This document shows, in pieces, positions 43,631 through 52,020 of a stretch of DNA of 64,000 nt. Made by a program: the position numbers and the translations under genes. Every line of letters begins with the position of its first letter. Positions within the stretch are counted from its first letter, which is position 1. The notes below the pieces were generated by a model. It saw only the letters and a program-made list of their open reading frames with translations, was not told the origin of the DNA and searched no databases. The stretch is from Paenibacillus dendrobii (GTDB lineage: Bacteria; Bacillota; Bacilli; Paenibacillales; Paenibacillaceae): assembly GCF_009807035.1 (NCBI RefSeq), contig NZ_WUBI01000003.1, positions 62,001 through 126,000 of the forward strand. The letters run 5' to 3'.

Positions 43631-43670
43631 AAAAAACAGGGAAACAGCGTGTATCCAGCTATTCCCCTGC
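43631..43670 (-). terminator. Terminator downstream of the MutS2-like reading frame
   Basis: Minus strand CAGGGGAATAGC / GCTGTTTCCCTG (12 pairs with wobbles) followed by T6. It lies 12 bases after the stop of the C-terminal remnant, not after the TAG at 44204, which supports that the remnant belongs to the same transcription unit. Confidence 0.75.
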
Positions 43671-43681
43671 TTGGTCGGAAT

Positions 43682-44203
43682 TCAGCGGTCCTCGGGTTTA
43701 CGGATAATGCTCAGCCCTTCCACATGCTTCCGCTGCATCAGCTTGCTTTTCTTCCGGTTCTCCTTGCTGTCAAAAACAATATCGAAATCGTAATCCTCCG
43801 GATAGAGATTGCCCTTCTCGATGTATAGCTTGAGCCGCTTTCGGTTGATCTTCAGCTTCTGCTTTTGGATCATCACTCCGACCATGCCTTTGGCATCCTC
43901 CTCCTGATAGACGATTCCTGTACGGCCGAATGAGCTGACATATACCGCGTCTCCGACCTCAAGCCGGCGTGGCTTGGCGTTTTCCACGGTCTCAGCCTCC
44001 AGATCACCTGCCGGCTCCTCCTTTGGTAATTGCTTCTTCTCCGCATGCGCAGGGTTTCTTTTCCCGCTCCTTTCTTTATGGCTCGCACGATTCCCCGTCC
44101 AATGGACTCGCTCTTCCGAATCCGTCTCCTGCTCTAAGTCCACGCTTCGCGGCACTTGGGTAGAAGTCCCTGTCTCGGGTTCAGCAGGCTGCGGCTTATG
44201 CCC
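43682..44203 (-). pseudogene. In-frame C-terminal continuation of the MutS2-like gene beyond a TAG
   Basis: 174 further codons in the same frame as the gene at 44204-45721, directly after its TAG at 44206-44204, with no other stop. After a Pro/Glu/Thr-rich linker comes a compact conserved domain: RRLEVGDAVYVSSFGRTGIV, QEEDAKGMVGVMIQKQKLKI, LKLYIEKGNLYPEDYDFDIV and a basic end. This is recalled as the normal tail of a Bacillus-group MutS2-like protein. The only possible internal start (GTG at 44155) lacks a convincing SD. Interpreted as tail of one gene interrupted by a nonsense codon, by read-through coding, or by a sequence error. Confidence 0.7.
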
Positions 44204-45721
44204 CTATAAAATATCCCGGGAACGCCCGACGATGCCCGCAGGCATGCCCAGCTTGGTGGCAATCTCAATTGCGTAGCTTTGGCCCGACTCCCCGATCGTC
44301 AAGCGGTACAGCGGCTCCAGCGTATCCACATCGAATTCCATCCTTGCGTTTTGAAATCCGGGGGTGCGTGAAGCAAATCCCTTCAGCTCGTTAAAATGAG
44401 TCGTCACCATCATCATCGCGCCGCGGCGGTTAAGTTCCTCCAGAATCGCGATGGAAAGGGACATCCCCTCCCCCGGATCGGTTCCTGCGGCAAGCTCGTC
44501 AATAAGCAGCAGCGTGGAATGGTTAGCGGCACGAACCATGGCAATCAATCTGCGGATTTGCGCGGAGAATGTGCTGAGCGACTGCTCAATGCTCTGTCCG
44601 TCGCCGATCGCCGTCATGACGTTACCGAATACGGCGAACACGCTCCCTTCTTCCACGGGTACGAGCAGTCCGGATTGTACCATGAGCGTAAGCAGTCCCA
44701 GCGTCTTCAGCGCTACCGTCTTTCCGCCGGTGTTGGGGCCGGTAATGATAAGGGACCGATACCCTTTCCCCATCTCGAGCTGAAGCGGCACCATGGTCTT
44801 CAGCATCAAGGGATGCTTCGCTCCCTTAAGGCGGATATGACCCGCATCGTTCAATTGAACGGATCTGCCCCCGATAGAGCGTCCGTACTTGGCTTTGGCA
44901 AAAATAAAATCATAGTTCCCCGTAATGTCGATGTTGAGCTGAAGATCAGCACTGGATGCTTCCAACATGCCTGTCAGCATACTCAACACGATCCCTTCTT
45001 CGCGCGCCTCATCAGCCTCCAGCATGCCAAGCTCGATCTGAAGCTGCGCGATTTCCTCCGGCTCCACGAACACCGTCTGACCGCTCGTCGATTGGTCGAG
45101 CACGGCGCCTTTGATCTGCTTGTGGTACTCCCGCTTCACCGGAACGACGTAGCGTCCGCCGCGCACGCTGACCAAATGCTCCTGCAGAATGGAACCGTGC
45201 CTCGACAAGATCGAACTCATCTTTTTCTGGATCCGCTCTTTGATGACGGCGATTTTCTTGCGGACCTTCTCCAGTTGTTTGCTCGCTTGGTCATCGACCT
45301 TGCCGAACCGGATGCAGCGTTCGATCTCGCTTTTCAGGCGTGGCAGCTCCTGCATCGATGTAGCGTACGTACTGACCGTCGGCGCAATGTCCCGTTTGCC
45401 CGCCATATATTTCCGAAGCTGGCCGCAGCTGTGCAAAAAGGTCTGAACCGCCGTGAAGTCCTGCTCGGAGAACAGGTATCCGGTATGGAGCAGCGATGCG
45501 ATATGCTCTATGCCCTCGAGCGAAGGCAGCGGTACGCTTGCACCTTTGTCGAGCAAAGCCTTCGCTTCCGCTGTCTCCAGAAGTGCGGTCTCAATCGCCC
45601 GTAAATGGAATCCCGGAGCCAGATCATCAATATGTTTTCTGCCTGCGTAAGATACGGCATATTCCCTCAGGCTTTCCTTTAATTTGTCATACTCCAGCAT
45701 GCTGTTTGTGATATTGTCCAT
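44204..45721 (-). CDS. MutS2-like (MutSB-type) ATPase, ends at an in-frame TAG
   Basis: 505 codons of a MutS-family ATPase of the MutS2/MutSB type, lacking the mismatch-binding domain. A helical core (residues 125-240) leads to Walker A GPNTGGKT (328-335), Walker B LLLIDELAAGTDPGEG (404-419), D/H motifs VTTHFNELKGFAS and the end ESGQSYAIEIATKLGMP. No Smr endonuclease domain. Function is unclear; relatives act on recombination intermediates or stalled ribosomes. ATG at 45721 with AAAGGAGG 12 bases before. The frame continues past the TAG into 43682-44203. The leader has a terminator (45765-45805). Confidence 0.85.
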   Translation of the reverse strand: MDNITNSMLEYDKLKESLREYAVSYAGRKHIDDLAPGFHLRAIETALLETAEAKALLDKGASVPLPSLEGIEHIASLLHTGYLFSEQDFTAVQTFLHSCGQLRKYMAGKRDIAPTVSTYATSMQELPRLKSEIERCIRFGKVDDQASKQLEKVRKKIAVIKERIQKKMSSILSRHGSILQEHLVSVRGGRYVVPVKREYHKQIKGAVLDQSTSGQTVFVEPEEIAQLQIELGMLEADEAREEGIVLSMLTGMLEASSADLQLNIDITGNYDFIFAKAKYGRSIGGRSVQLNDAGHIRLKGAKHPLMLKTMVPLQLEMGKGYRSLIITGPNTGGKTVALKTLGLLTLMVQSGLLVPVEEGSVFAVFGNVMTAIGDGQSIEQSLSTFSAQIRRLIAMVRAANHSTLLLIDELAAGTDPGEGMSLSIAILEELNRRGAMMMVTTHFNELKGFASRTPGFQNARMEFDVDTLEPLYRLTIGESGQSYAIEIATKLGMPAGIVGRSRDIL

Positions 45722-45764
45722 GGGTTACATGAACCTCCTTTTTCTTTTTTATGGGCTAAAATGC

Positions 45765-45805
45765 AAAAAAGGGACAAAGAACGCCTACGCGATTCCTTGT
45801 CCCTT
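45765..45805 (-). terminator. Terminator in the leader of the MutS2-like gene
   Basis: Minus strand AAGGGACAAGGAA / TTCTTTGTCCCTT followed by T6, only about 44 bases before the start codon. Either the end of an upstream transcript or an attenuator. Confidence 0.75.
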
Positions 45806-45873
45806 GTTCCTGACAGCTTCATGCTCATTGTCATCCCGAAATAAATGTACTCTCCAGCAAGAGCAGCACTTCA

Positions 45874-45939
45874 TTTTGCGTTATAAGATCCCCGATTCTC
45901 TTATAACGCAAAAAAACCGTGCTGCAAGAGCACGGTTTT
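45874..45939 (-). other. Overlapping hairpins: 15-bp perfect stem and a terminator
   Basis: TTTTGCGTTATAAGA (45874-45888) and TCTTATAACGCAAAA (45899-45913) form a perfect 15-bp stem with a 10-base loop. It overlaps the T run of a terminator-type hairpin AAAACCGTGC/GCACGGTTTT (45913-45939, T run on the minus strand). GCAGCAC of that hairpin can also pair with GTGCTGC further downstream on the minus strand, giving alternative folds. Confidence 0.55.
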
Positions 45940-46277
45940 CGAAAGGCCATGTACCCGAAATTAACCGGATATATCAGCCTTATGGATAACAAAGAATGAA
46001 ACAGCAGCCAAGGTGCCGTTTGATGCTTCGCGTGTTCTTAACTATTTCCAAGACCCCAAGTCAATCCGTGTCGGCTGTATTGAAAACAGCACGGCCAATT
46101 GTCTCTGCCGGATAAGGCGTAGGAAAACAAAGCTGCCTCTAAAGGCAAACTTTCCCTGCATCTTTCCTGTGGTCTCATATGGAATTTGATTAGTTAAGAA
46201 CAACCACCGTCATCAAAATCTCTCCCTTGGTTTAGGATGAGGTAAATTTAACAATTTTTTTCATTCATGTCAAGCCA
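45940..46277. other. Intergenic stretch downstream of the glucosidase gene
   Basis: About 340 bases without a credible gene. On the minus strand a two-part hairpin CCGTG-CTGT...ACAG-CCGA-CACGG occurs at about 46066-46094. No promoter of good quality was identified. Confidence 0.35.
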
Positions 46278-47969
46278 TTAAGCCTTCAGCATGTACACCC
46301 TGGCTTCATAAGGACGGAGGCGGAACGTTTGGCTGAGATCGTCATCCCCTTTGACCGGATAGTTGGAAACCAGCAGCTCCCTGGTATCCAGATTCAGATC
46401 GTGCGGCAGCGTCAGCTCCGGCTCATTCCCGAAAAAGTTAAGAATAACGAGCAGCCGGGAACCTCCAAGCGTCCTCGTATATACGTAGATCTCCTCATCG
46501 TCCGCGAGCAGCAGCTCGTACTTGCCGTAAACGATGACCTCATGCTCCTTGCGAAGGGCAATCAGCTTTTTGTAATGATAGTATATGGAATCGGGATCCT
46601 TCAGCGCATCCTCCACGTTGATCAGCGCATAATTGGAATTCACACGAATCCACGGCCTTCCCTTCGTAAACCCCGCCTCCTCGCTTATATTCCACTGCAT
46701 GGGCGTTCTGGCGTTGTCCCTGCTTTTTTTCCAGATCACCTGCATGATTTTCTCCTCTGGCACGCCCTCGTTCATCTGCTCCTCGTAGAAATTGAGCGTT
46801 TCCACATCACGATAATCATCAATGGACTGAAAAGCGATGTTCGTCATACCGATTTCCTCGCCCTGATAAATATATGGTGTCCCTTCAAGCATGTGAATAA
46901 AGGTTGCCAGCATCTTGGCTGATTCTACTCGGTACCTGGTATCGTCCCCGAAACGTGAGACCGAGCGCGGCTGATCATGGTTGCACCAGTAGTTCGCATT
47001 CCATCCCTGTTCATGCAAAACCGTCTGCCAGTTGCTCATGACCTTCTTCAGCTCCAGCAGATTCCACGGGCGGATATTCCATTTCCCCGAACCCCCGGAA
47101 GCCGCATCCAGCTGCATATGCTCAAACTGAAAAACCATATTGAGTTCATTGCGGGTGTCGCCCACATAACTTAGCGCCTGCTCCGGACCCAGCCCCGAGG
47201 TTTCGCCCACGGTCATGATATCGTAATGGAAGAGCACGCGCTCATAAAGATTATTCAGGAGCGTATGCACGTTTTCCAGATTGGAAAACAGATCATAAGC
47301 GCGAACCGTCGGCAGATGGTTCGGATTATCCCCGTCCGGGAGGCCCGCAGCCTTTACGATATGAGCAATGGCATCAAACCGGAACCCGTCCACCCCTTTT
47401 TTCAGCCACCATTCTACCATCTCATGCATGCCGTCAATGACACGCTGGTTTTCCCAGTTCAGATCGGGCTGATGCTTCGAGTACAGGTGCATGTAATATT
47501 CATCCGTCGTCTCATCGTACTTCCACACCGAGCCGCTGAAATACGACTCCCAATTGTTCGGAGGACCGCCGTTCTTGCCTTTGCGCCATATATAATAATC
47601 CCTTTTCGGATTGTCCTTAGAGGAACGGGATTCGATAAACCAGGGATGCTCGTCCGAGGTGTGATTCAGCACCAGATCCATCATGATTTTCAGTCCCCGT
47701 GCATGGGCCTCTCGCAGCAATAAGTCAAAATCGTCCATCGTTCCGAATTCCTTCATAATATCCTGGTAATCGCTAATATCATAACCGTTGTCATGGTTCG
47801 GCGATTTATAGATGGGACAGATCCATATTACGTCGATCCCAAGATCCTTCAAATAATCCAGTTTCGACATAATCCCGCGCAAATCCCCGATGCCGTCACC
47901 ATTCGTATCCAAGAAGCTGATCGGGTAGATTTGATATACGACGCTTTCCTTCCACCACTTTTTATTCAT
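46278..47969 (-). CDS. malL: Oligo-1,6-glucosidase / alpha-glucosidase, GH13
   Basis: 563-residue cytoplasmic glycoside hydrolase family 13 enzyme that cleaves isomaltose-type or sucrose-type alpha-glucosides. TIM-barrel motifs: DLVLNHTSDEHPWF (98-111), GVDGFRFDAIAHI with nucleophile Asp199, TVGETSGL with acid/base Glu256, WCNHDQPRSVSRF with Asp332. No signal peptide. The length and the opening KKWWKESVVYQIYPISFLDT match MalL/SucD-type glucosidases; a trehalose-6-phosphate hydrolase is less likely but not excluded. ATG at 47969 follows AAAGGAGACGTT; the frame opens at 48044. Single gene; no cre box seen. Confidence 0.9.
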   Translation of the reverse strand: MNKKWWKESVVYQIYPISFLDTNGDGIGDLRGIMSKLDYLKDLGIDVIWICPIYKSPNHDNGYDISDYQDIMKEFGTMDDFDLLLREAHARGLKIMMDLVLNHTSDEHPWFIESRSSKDNPKRDYYIWRKGKNGGPPNNWESYFSGSVWKYDETTDEYYMHLYSKHQPDLNWENQRVIDGMHEMVEWWLKKGVDGFRFDAIAHIVKAAGLPDGDNPNHLPTVRAYDLFSNLENVHTLLNNLYERVLFHYDIMTVGETSGLGPEQALSYVGDTRNELNMVFQFEHMQLDAASGGSGKWNIRPWNLLELKKVMSNWQTVLHEQGWNANYWCNHDQPRSVSRFGDDTRYRVESAKMLATFIHMLEGTPYIYQGEEIGMTNIAFQSIDDYRDVETLNFYEEQMNEGVPEEKIMQVIWKKSRDNARTPMQWNISEEAGFTKGRPWIRVNSNYALINVEDALKDPDSIYYHYKKLIALRKEHEVIVYGKYELLLADDEEIYVYTRTLGGSRLLVILNFFGNEPELTLPHDLNLDTRELLVSNYPVKGDDDLSQTFRLRPYEARVYMLKA

Positions 47970-48002
47970 AACGTCTCCTTTCCCGTTAAGGTCCGGCTTT
48001 GC

Positions 48003-48031
48003 TTTACAAGCCGGCGTGAACACTTTATAAT
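48003..48031 (+). promoter_or_regulatory. Strong promoter of the ArsB/NhaD-type transporter gene
   Basis: TTTACA (48003-48008), 17-base spacer, TATAAT (48026-48031). Predicted start near 48038, leaving a leader of about 236 bases. Confidence 0.65.
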
Positions 48032-48037
48032 TATTGT

Positions 48038-48133
48038 AAACCAATATTCACATTCCCCTTTCACATAGGGGCAAGTTATTTCAAAAACGCATAGATAACA
48101 TTCGGAGGAGCCTGCCACGTGCGGGCTCTTTTT
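48038..48133 (+). ncRNA. Candidate cis-regulatory leader RNA ending in a terminator
   Basis: About 96 bases between the predicted transcription start and a hairpin GAGCCTGC-CACGT-GCGGGCTC plus T5 (48108-48133). Upstream parts can form CCCC/GGGG (48055-48058 with 48068-48071) and GTTAT/ATAAC (48075-48079 with 48095-48099). No other plus-strand gene needs this terminator, so attenuation of the transporter is likely. It matches no riboswitch core I could recognise. Confidence 0.5.
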
Positions 48134-48273
48134 GTCTTTTTTCGCCTACTCGTCCTTCTTGGGGTCCGCATGTGTCAATATTCTCCTGATGTTCAAAGGG
48201 AGGAATTGAAGCATGAATCAATGCTAAATCTACTGTTACCGGATCACATCCAAGAATTGAACGGGAGGAACTT

Positions 48274-49554
48274 ATGGAACAACAAACTATTTTGGCTATT
48301 GTTATCTTTTTAGTGGCTTATGCACTGATTATCTCGGAGAAAATCCACCGCACCATAGTCGCCATGATCGGCGCCGCACTGATGGTGATTTTCGGCATTG
48401 TGAATCAAGAAACCGCGATCCATCATATCGATTTCAACACGCTGGGTCTCTTGATCGGGATGATGATCATCGTCAATATTACCGCAGAAACCGGGCTGTT
48501 CAAGTTCGTGGCCATCTGGGCCGCCAAAAAAGCCAAGGGACGGCCGCTCGCCATATTGATTTCCCTTATGCTTCTCACGGCTGTCGGCTCCGCTTTTCTG
48601 GACAATGTGACCACCGTGCTGCTGATGGTACCCGTTACCTTTAGTATTACTCGCCAGCTGCGGGTCAATCCGCTCCCCTTCCTGATCGCGCAGATTATCG
48701 CCTCCAATGTCGGCGGTACGGCCACGCTGATCGGCGATCCGCCGAACATCATGATCGGGAGCGCGGTCAAGGAATTGACCTTTATGGCCTTCATTCAGAA
48801 TCTGATGCCGATTGCGGTCATTATTCTAGCCACTTTGATTCCTATCTTTATCCTTCTTTTCCGCAAACAGATCAAAACAACGCCGGAGCTGATGCAGAGC
48901 ATCATGGATCTGGATGAAAAAGAGCTTTTGACCGACAAAAAACTCATGATTAAATGTCTGACGGTACTGGGTCTTACGATTATCGGATTTTTCATTCACC
49001 AGCTCGTTCACATCGAATCCGCCACGGTGGCCCTCGCTGGCGCCTTTCTCCTTCTGCTTCTTACTGGAGAGCATATGCTGGAGGAGGCTTTCGCCAAGGT
49101 CGAGTGGCCAACCATTTTCTTCTTTGTGGGACTATTCATATTGGTTGCCGGTCTGATTGAAACGGGCGTTATTTCTACGCTGGCAGAGAAGGCGGTTGGT
49201 CTCACCGGCGGTAATGTGGCTTCCACATCAATGCTGATTCTATGGATGAGTGCCATCGCTTCCGCCTTTGTCGATAATATCCCTTTTGTTGCAACCATGA
49301 TCCCTATGATTCAGGATATGGGAAATATGGGCGTAAGCAATCTGGAGCCTTTATGGTGGAGTCTTGCCCTTGGAGCCTGCCTAGGCGGAAACGGGACCCT
49401 CATTGGCGCCAGTGCTAACCTCATCGTTGCCGGTATGGCTGCCAAAGAGGGATACCCGCTGAAATTCACCAAATTCCTGAAATATGGTTTTCCGATCATG
49501 ATCTTCTCCGTCATCCTAGCCAGTGGCTATGTCTATTTAAGGTATTTAATGTAA
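48274..49554 (+). CDS. ArsB/NhaD-family (ion transporter superfamily) permease
   Basis: 426-residue integral membrane transporter with about 11 helices. Two inverted halves carry the duplicated signature NVTTVLLMVPVTFSITR with NVGGTATLIGDPPNIMIG, and DNIPFVATMIPM with GNGTLIGASANLIVAGMA. These are the hallmarks of the NhaD/ArsB/citrate-transporter superfamily; substrates include Na+/H+, arsenite and dicarboxylates. No ars genes are near, so cation or organic-anion transport is more likely. ATG after AACGGGAGGAACTT. Upstream, a 4-codon ATG-TAA mini-ORF with its own SD AAAGGGAGG occurs at 48213-48227. The gene has a terminator-containing leader. Confidence 0.88.
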   Translation: MEQQTILAIVIFLVAYALIISEKIHRTIVAMIGAALMVIFGIVNQETAIHHIDFNTLGLLIGMMIIVNITAETGLFKFVAIWAAKKAKGRPLAILISLMLLTAVGSAFLDNVTTVLLMVPVTFSITRQLRVNPLPFLIAQIIASNVGGTATLIGDPPNIMIGSAVKELTFMAFIQNLMPIAVIILATLIPIFILLFRKQIKTTPELMQSIMDLDEKELLTDKKLMIKCLTVLGLTIIGFFIHQLVHIESATVALAGAFLLLLLTGEHMLEEAFAKVEWPTIFFFVGLFILVAGLIETGVISTLAEKAVGLTGGNVASTSMLILWMSAIASAFVDNIPFVATMIPMIQDMGNMGVSNLEPLWWSLALGACLGGNGTLIGASANLIVAGMAAKEGYPLKFTKFLKYGFPIMIFSVILASGYVYLRYLM

Positions 49555-49602
49555 GAGATCCAGGCTATGAATGGCCTAAATTCATCGATCGGAGGAGCAC
49601 GA

Positions 49603-49884
49603 ATGCTAACGTATCGTTGCAACGAGGAAGTTGCTGTCATTACGGAGGTCGTCAATGAAGAAGATGTGGAGTTTCGTATCCGACTGCTTCAAGAGGAGCC
49701 TTATCTGGGGCGGTTAAAGGAAATTCGGCGTTATTTTGAGGACAATGATGTATACACCGATGCGCTTTTCTATATCTATAAAAACCATGAATATGGTGCA
49801 ATCGTGCGCAAAGCGTATTATACCGATTTTGTCCTGGCACTCATGAAGCATGGACTTTTCCGCAGCGTGGAATGGAAAGACTAA
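49603..49884 (+). CDS. Small conserved-looking protein of unknown function
   Basis: 93-residue acidic protein, no membrane segment, not recognised. Sequence is helical with many aromatic residues: YRCNEEVAVITEVVNEEDVE, RLLQEEPYLGRLKEIRRYFE, VYTDALFYIYKNHEYGAIVR, DFVLALMKHGLFRSVEWKD. ATG at 49603 follows CGGAGGAGCACGA; a longer frame to 49567 has no better SD. It lies 48 bases after the transporter gene in the same direction and ahead of a terminator, so it is probably the last gene of that operon and may assist transport. Confidence 0.7.
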   Translation: MLTYRCNEEVAVITEVVNEEDVEFRIRLLQEEPYLGRLKEIRRYFEDNDVYTDALFYIYKNHEYGAIVRKAYYTDFVLALMKHGLFRSVEWKD

Positions 49885-49893
49885 TAGAACACG

Positions 49894-49927
49894 AAACCAC
49901 CGGGAAGGCTAACCTTCCCGGGGGTTT
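49894..49927. terminator. Terminator of the transporter operon
   Basis: Hairpin AAACCACCGGGAAGG / CCTTCCCGGGGGTTT around CTAA, then TATTTTT. Confidence 0.85.
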
Positions 49928-49970
49928 ATTTTTCAGACTTTCATTTATGTATATTGCATTTTTGCGAAAC

Positions 49971-50414
49971 TTATAGTTTATGCGTTTCCCGGCCGCTTGA
50001 ACTAATATTGGCATATTTGGACGCCGTGTATCTGAACAATACATATCCCATGCCCACGTATACAAGTACTTTGACCAGACCGCTCAATCCGATGCTGGTG
50101 AAAGGGAATAATATGATGAATGCATTAATCCAGAGCGCATACGGTAAGTACTTCACGTTACTTGAAACCAGCGTCAGCCATGCTCCAATCCAGAATGCAT
50201 AATGAGCGATGACAAGGAGCGGAATCGTCACGAAAATGACGCTCAGCGCATGGTAGGAAGAGATGGGAAGAATGGCGATCAGCAGTTTATGCAGAAACTG
50301 GATCCCGAGAGCCCCAAATAGCAAGTGGAGCTCGAAGGGAGCCAGAACGCCATACAATCTAAAGGATTGAAACCACTTCCTCGTCTCTTGCAAAACCACG
50401 GAAAATTGCTGCAC
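49971..50414 (-). CDS. Small multi-pass membrane protein, unknown
   Basis: 147-residue protein with four hydrophobic segments (VLAPFELHLLFGALGIQFL, ALSVIFVTIPLLVIAHYAFWI, LPYALWINAFIILFPF, LVKVLVYVGMGYVLF). No family recognised. The likely GTG start at 50414 overlaps the TAG stop of the zinc-ribbon gene (TAGTG) with an AGGAGG 10 bases before, so the two are translationally coupled. The frame extends further upstream inside the zinc-ribbon gene and should be ignored there. Function unknown. Confidence 0.65.
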   Translation of the reverse strand: MQQFSVVLQETRKWFQSFRLYGVLAPFELHLLFGALGIQFLHKLLIAILPISSYHALSVIFVTIPLLVIAHYAFWIGAWLTLVSSNVKYLPYALWINAFIILFPFTSIGLSGLVKVLVYVGMGYVLFRYTASKYANISSSGRETHKL

Positions 50415-50788
50415 TACACATCGCCCTCCTGTTTTTCGATCTCCACAAACTGATGTCCGCATTCGGGGCAGAACCTGGCTGCAATCGGCACGGTGTGACC
50501 ACAGGCGCATTTCTTTTCATCCGAAATAACATTGATTTGGTGCTGGTTCAGCTGAATTTCATCCTGAAGCTGCACAATTCGGTCAACCATCGGCTGCAGT
50601 TGCTCCGCAGTGCACATGTTCTCCTGTTTCAGTGAATCAAATACCATTTTGCCGATATGCTCGTATTCGTGCTCAATTTCCTTTTGCTTGGAGGAATTCT
50701 GCATCTTGAGACGGTTCACTTCCACCGCGATTTTGGCTTTGTTGCCTGCTTCGGCAACACCCGACTTCAGCTTGTCAAAAAAACTCAT
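50414..50788 (-). CDS. Zinc-ribbon protein with N-terminal coiled coil
   Basis: 124-residue soluble protein. Residues 1-95 are helical (MSFFDKLKSGVAEAGNKAK, then MVDRIVQLQDEIQLNQHQIN), and the end has a four-cysteine zinc ribbon CACGHTVPIAARFCPECGHQF. Such short zinc-ribbon proteins occur beside membrane proteins of unknown role in Firmicutes. ATG at 50788 after AAAGGAGCTGAGGCGTT. Co-transcribed with the membrane protein gene, whose start overlaps its stop. Confidence 0.75.
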   Translation of the reverse strand: MSFFDKLKSGVAEAGNKAKIAVEVNRLKMQNSSKQKEIEHEYEHIGKMVFDSLKQENMCTAEQLQPMVDRIVQLQDEIQLNQHQINVISDEKKCACGHTVPIAARFCPECGHQFVEIEKQEGDV

Positions 50789-50914
50789 AACGCCTCAGCT
50801 CCTTTCGATTATTGTTTAGTAGTCGCCGTGATGTTAGGTATTAAGGATTAATTATAAAGGTCCATCCTGAACGGGTCATGCGGCTAAAGGTTCATTTTCC
50901 ATGATTTAGGATAA

Positions 50915-51844
50915 TTAGTCTGCCTGCTCGATTATCATTTCATATCTTCTTCTTATATCCGTAAGTCTTGTTTCCAAGCTCCGATGCTCGGTCTCCAGAT
51001 GACGAACCACCTCTTTGACCGCATCGAGTTTCTCTTCCACCTGAGCCAGCGTATCGTTGATCCTTCCCTGCACCATCCAATCGGCAATGAAACCATCGAA
51101 AAAATAATCCGAGAACCTGAGAAAACTTCCAATGTCCACCTCAATGGACAGATTCATCTGCACGTCCTGCAGCTCCCTGCCGAACCGGCGCAGACTCGTC
51201 TGTGCATCATGGATATAGTCCATGGCCTCATCGATCTTGTTATGCTTGATATGGGTGGACATCATGCCCCCGCCAAGCATATCGTAGGTTCCCCAGTTAC
51301 GGGCTGAATTGAGATAATCCCTTGCCTGTTCCAGATCATGAAGCACGGAATGACCAGCCTGTTCCGCTTCCTTCATCTCCTTCAGGTGCAAAGCCATATC
51401 AGTTTGCTGCTCGGACAACTCCGAAAGTTCCCCATGCTGCTGCAAAATGATTTGCTCCTTCTCCTGTAGGATTCGTTCGTATTCGAAATCGGAATAACGC
51501 ACATCCTGCAGTTGTTTCCTGGTTTCCTCGCATTGCTGTCTCATATCCTCCGCAGCCCTCACGGCCGCATCGAATTTTGCTTTCGCCTCCAGTACCTCCA
51601 GCTGCTCACGCTCCAGCTTTTCTTCCTTTTTGCCGATCAGACTGAAGAATAAGCCGGACAAGGAAACTCCGGTTAATCGCTCCACATCCTTCTCTTCATC
51701 CGCCAGGCGCTGTTTCCAGCCGTCCGCTTCCCGTTCGCGGTCCCTCAACTCGGTCTCAAGCTCCTGAAGGCGTTTCTCCCATCGAGACTTATTGCGTATG
51801 CTTTCCTTCAGTTCGGCCAAACGGGCATTCGCCGCTTCAAACAT
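50915..51844 (-). CDS. Long coiled-coil protein, unknown
   Basis: 309-residue, highly charged protein dominated by coiled coil (about 1-175 and 245-309), with a short central segment NWGTYDMLGGGMMSTHIKH (about 200-218) followed by DEAMDYIHDAQTSLRRFGREL and DIGSFLRFSDYFFDGFIADW. No enzymatic motif and no membrane segment. ATG at 51844 after GGAGGG. Flanked by genes of unrelated function; the neighbouring zinc-ribbon gene has a similar helical character, so an envelope or DNA-associated structural role is only a guess. Confidence 0.65.
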   Translation of the reverse strand: MFEAANARLAELKESIRNKSRWEKRLQELETELRDREREADGWKQRLADEEKDVERLTGVSLSGLFFSLIGKKEEKLEREQLEVLEAKAKFDAAVRAAEDMRQQCEETRKQLQDVRYSDFEYERILQEKEQIILQQHGELSELSEQQTDMALHLKEMKEAEQAGHSVLHDLEQARDYLNSARNWGTYDMLGGGMMSTHIKHNKIDEAMDYIHDAQTSLRRFGRELQDVQMNLSIEVDIGSFLRFSDYFFDGFIADWMVQGRINDTLAQVEEKLDAVKEVVRHLETEHRSLETRLTDIRRRYEMIIEQAD

Positions 51845-52020
51845 CCTCATCCCTCCAAGTCGATTTTTACATTCATTACCCTCTTAAACGTGCTTGATCG
51901 AGAGAAGTTTCAATTCATCCGGAAGCCTCTCCCCTTGTCTTAAGAAGTCCTTTCTCGCGTAAGCTAGATTTTACAGCGAAAAATCGATATGATTAGATCA
52001 GATTGCATAAAGGAGTGAAC

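Noticed and set aside
44108..44155. GTG at 44155 as start of an independent small gene
   Set aside because: No convincing SD, the frame is continuous with the MutS2-like gene before the TAG, and the first codons read as its linker.
44396..45604. 402-codon plus-strand frame over the MutS2-like gene
   Set aside because: Antisense shadow; the minus strand has Walker motifs and an SD.
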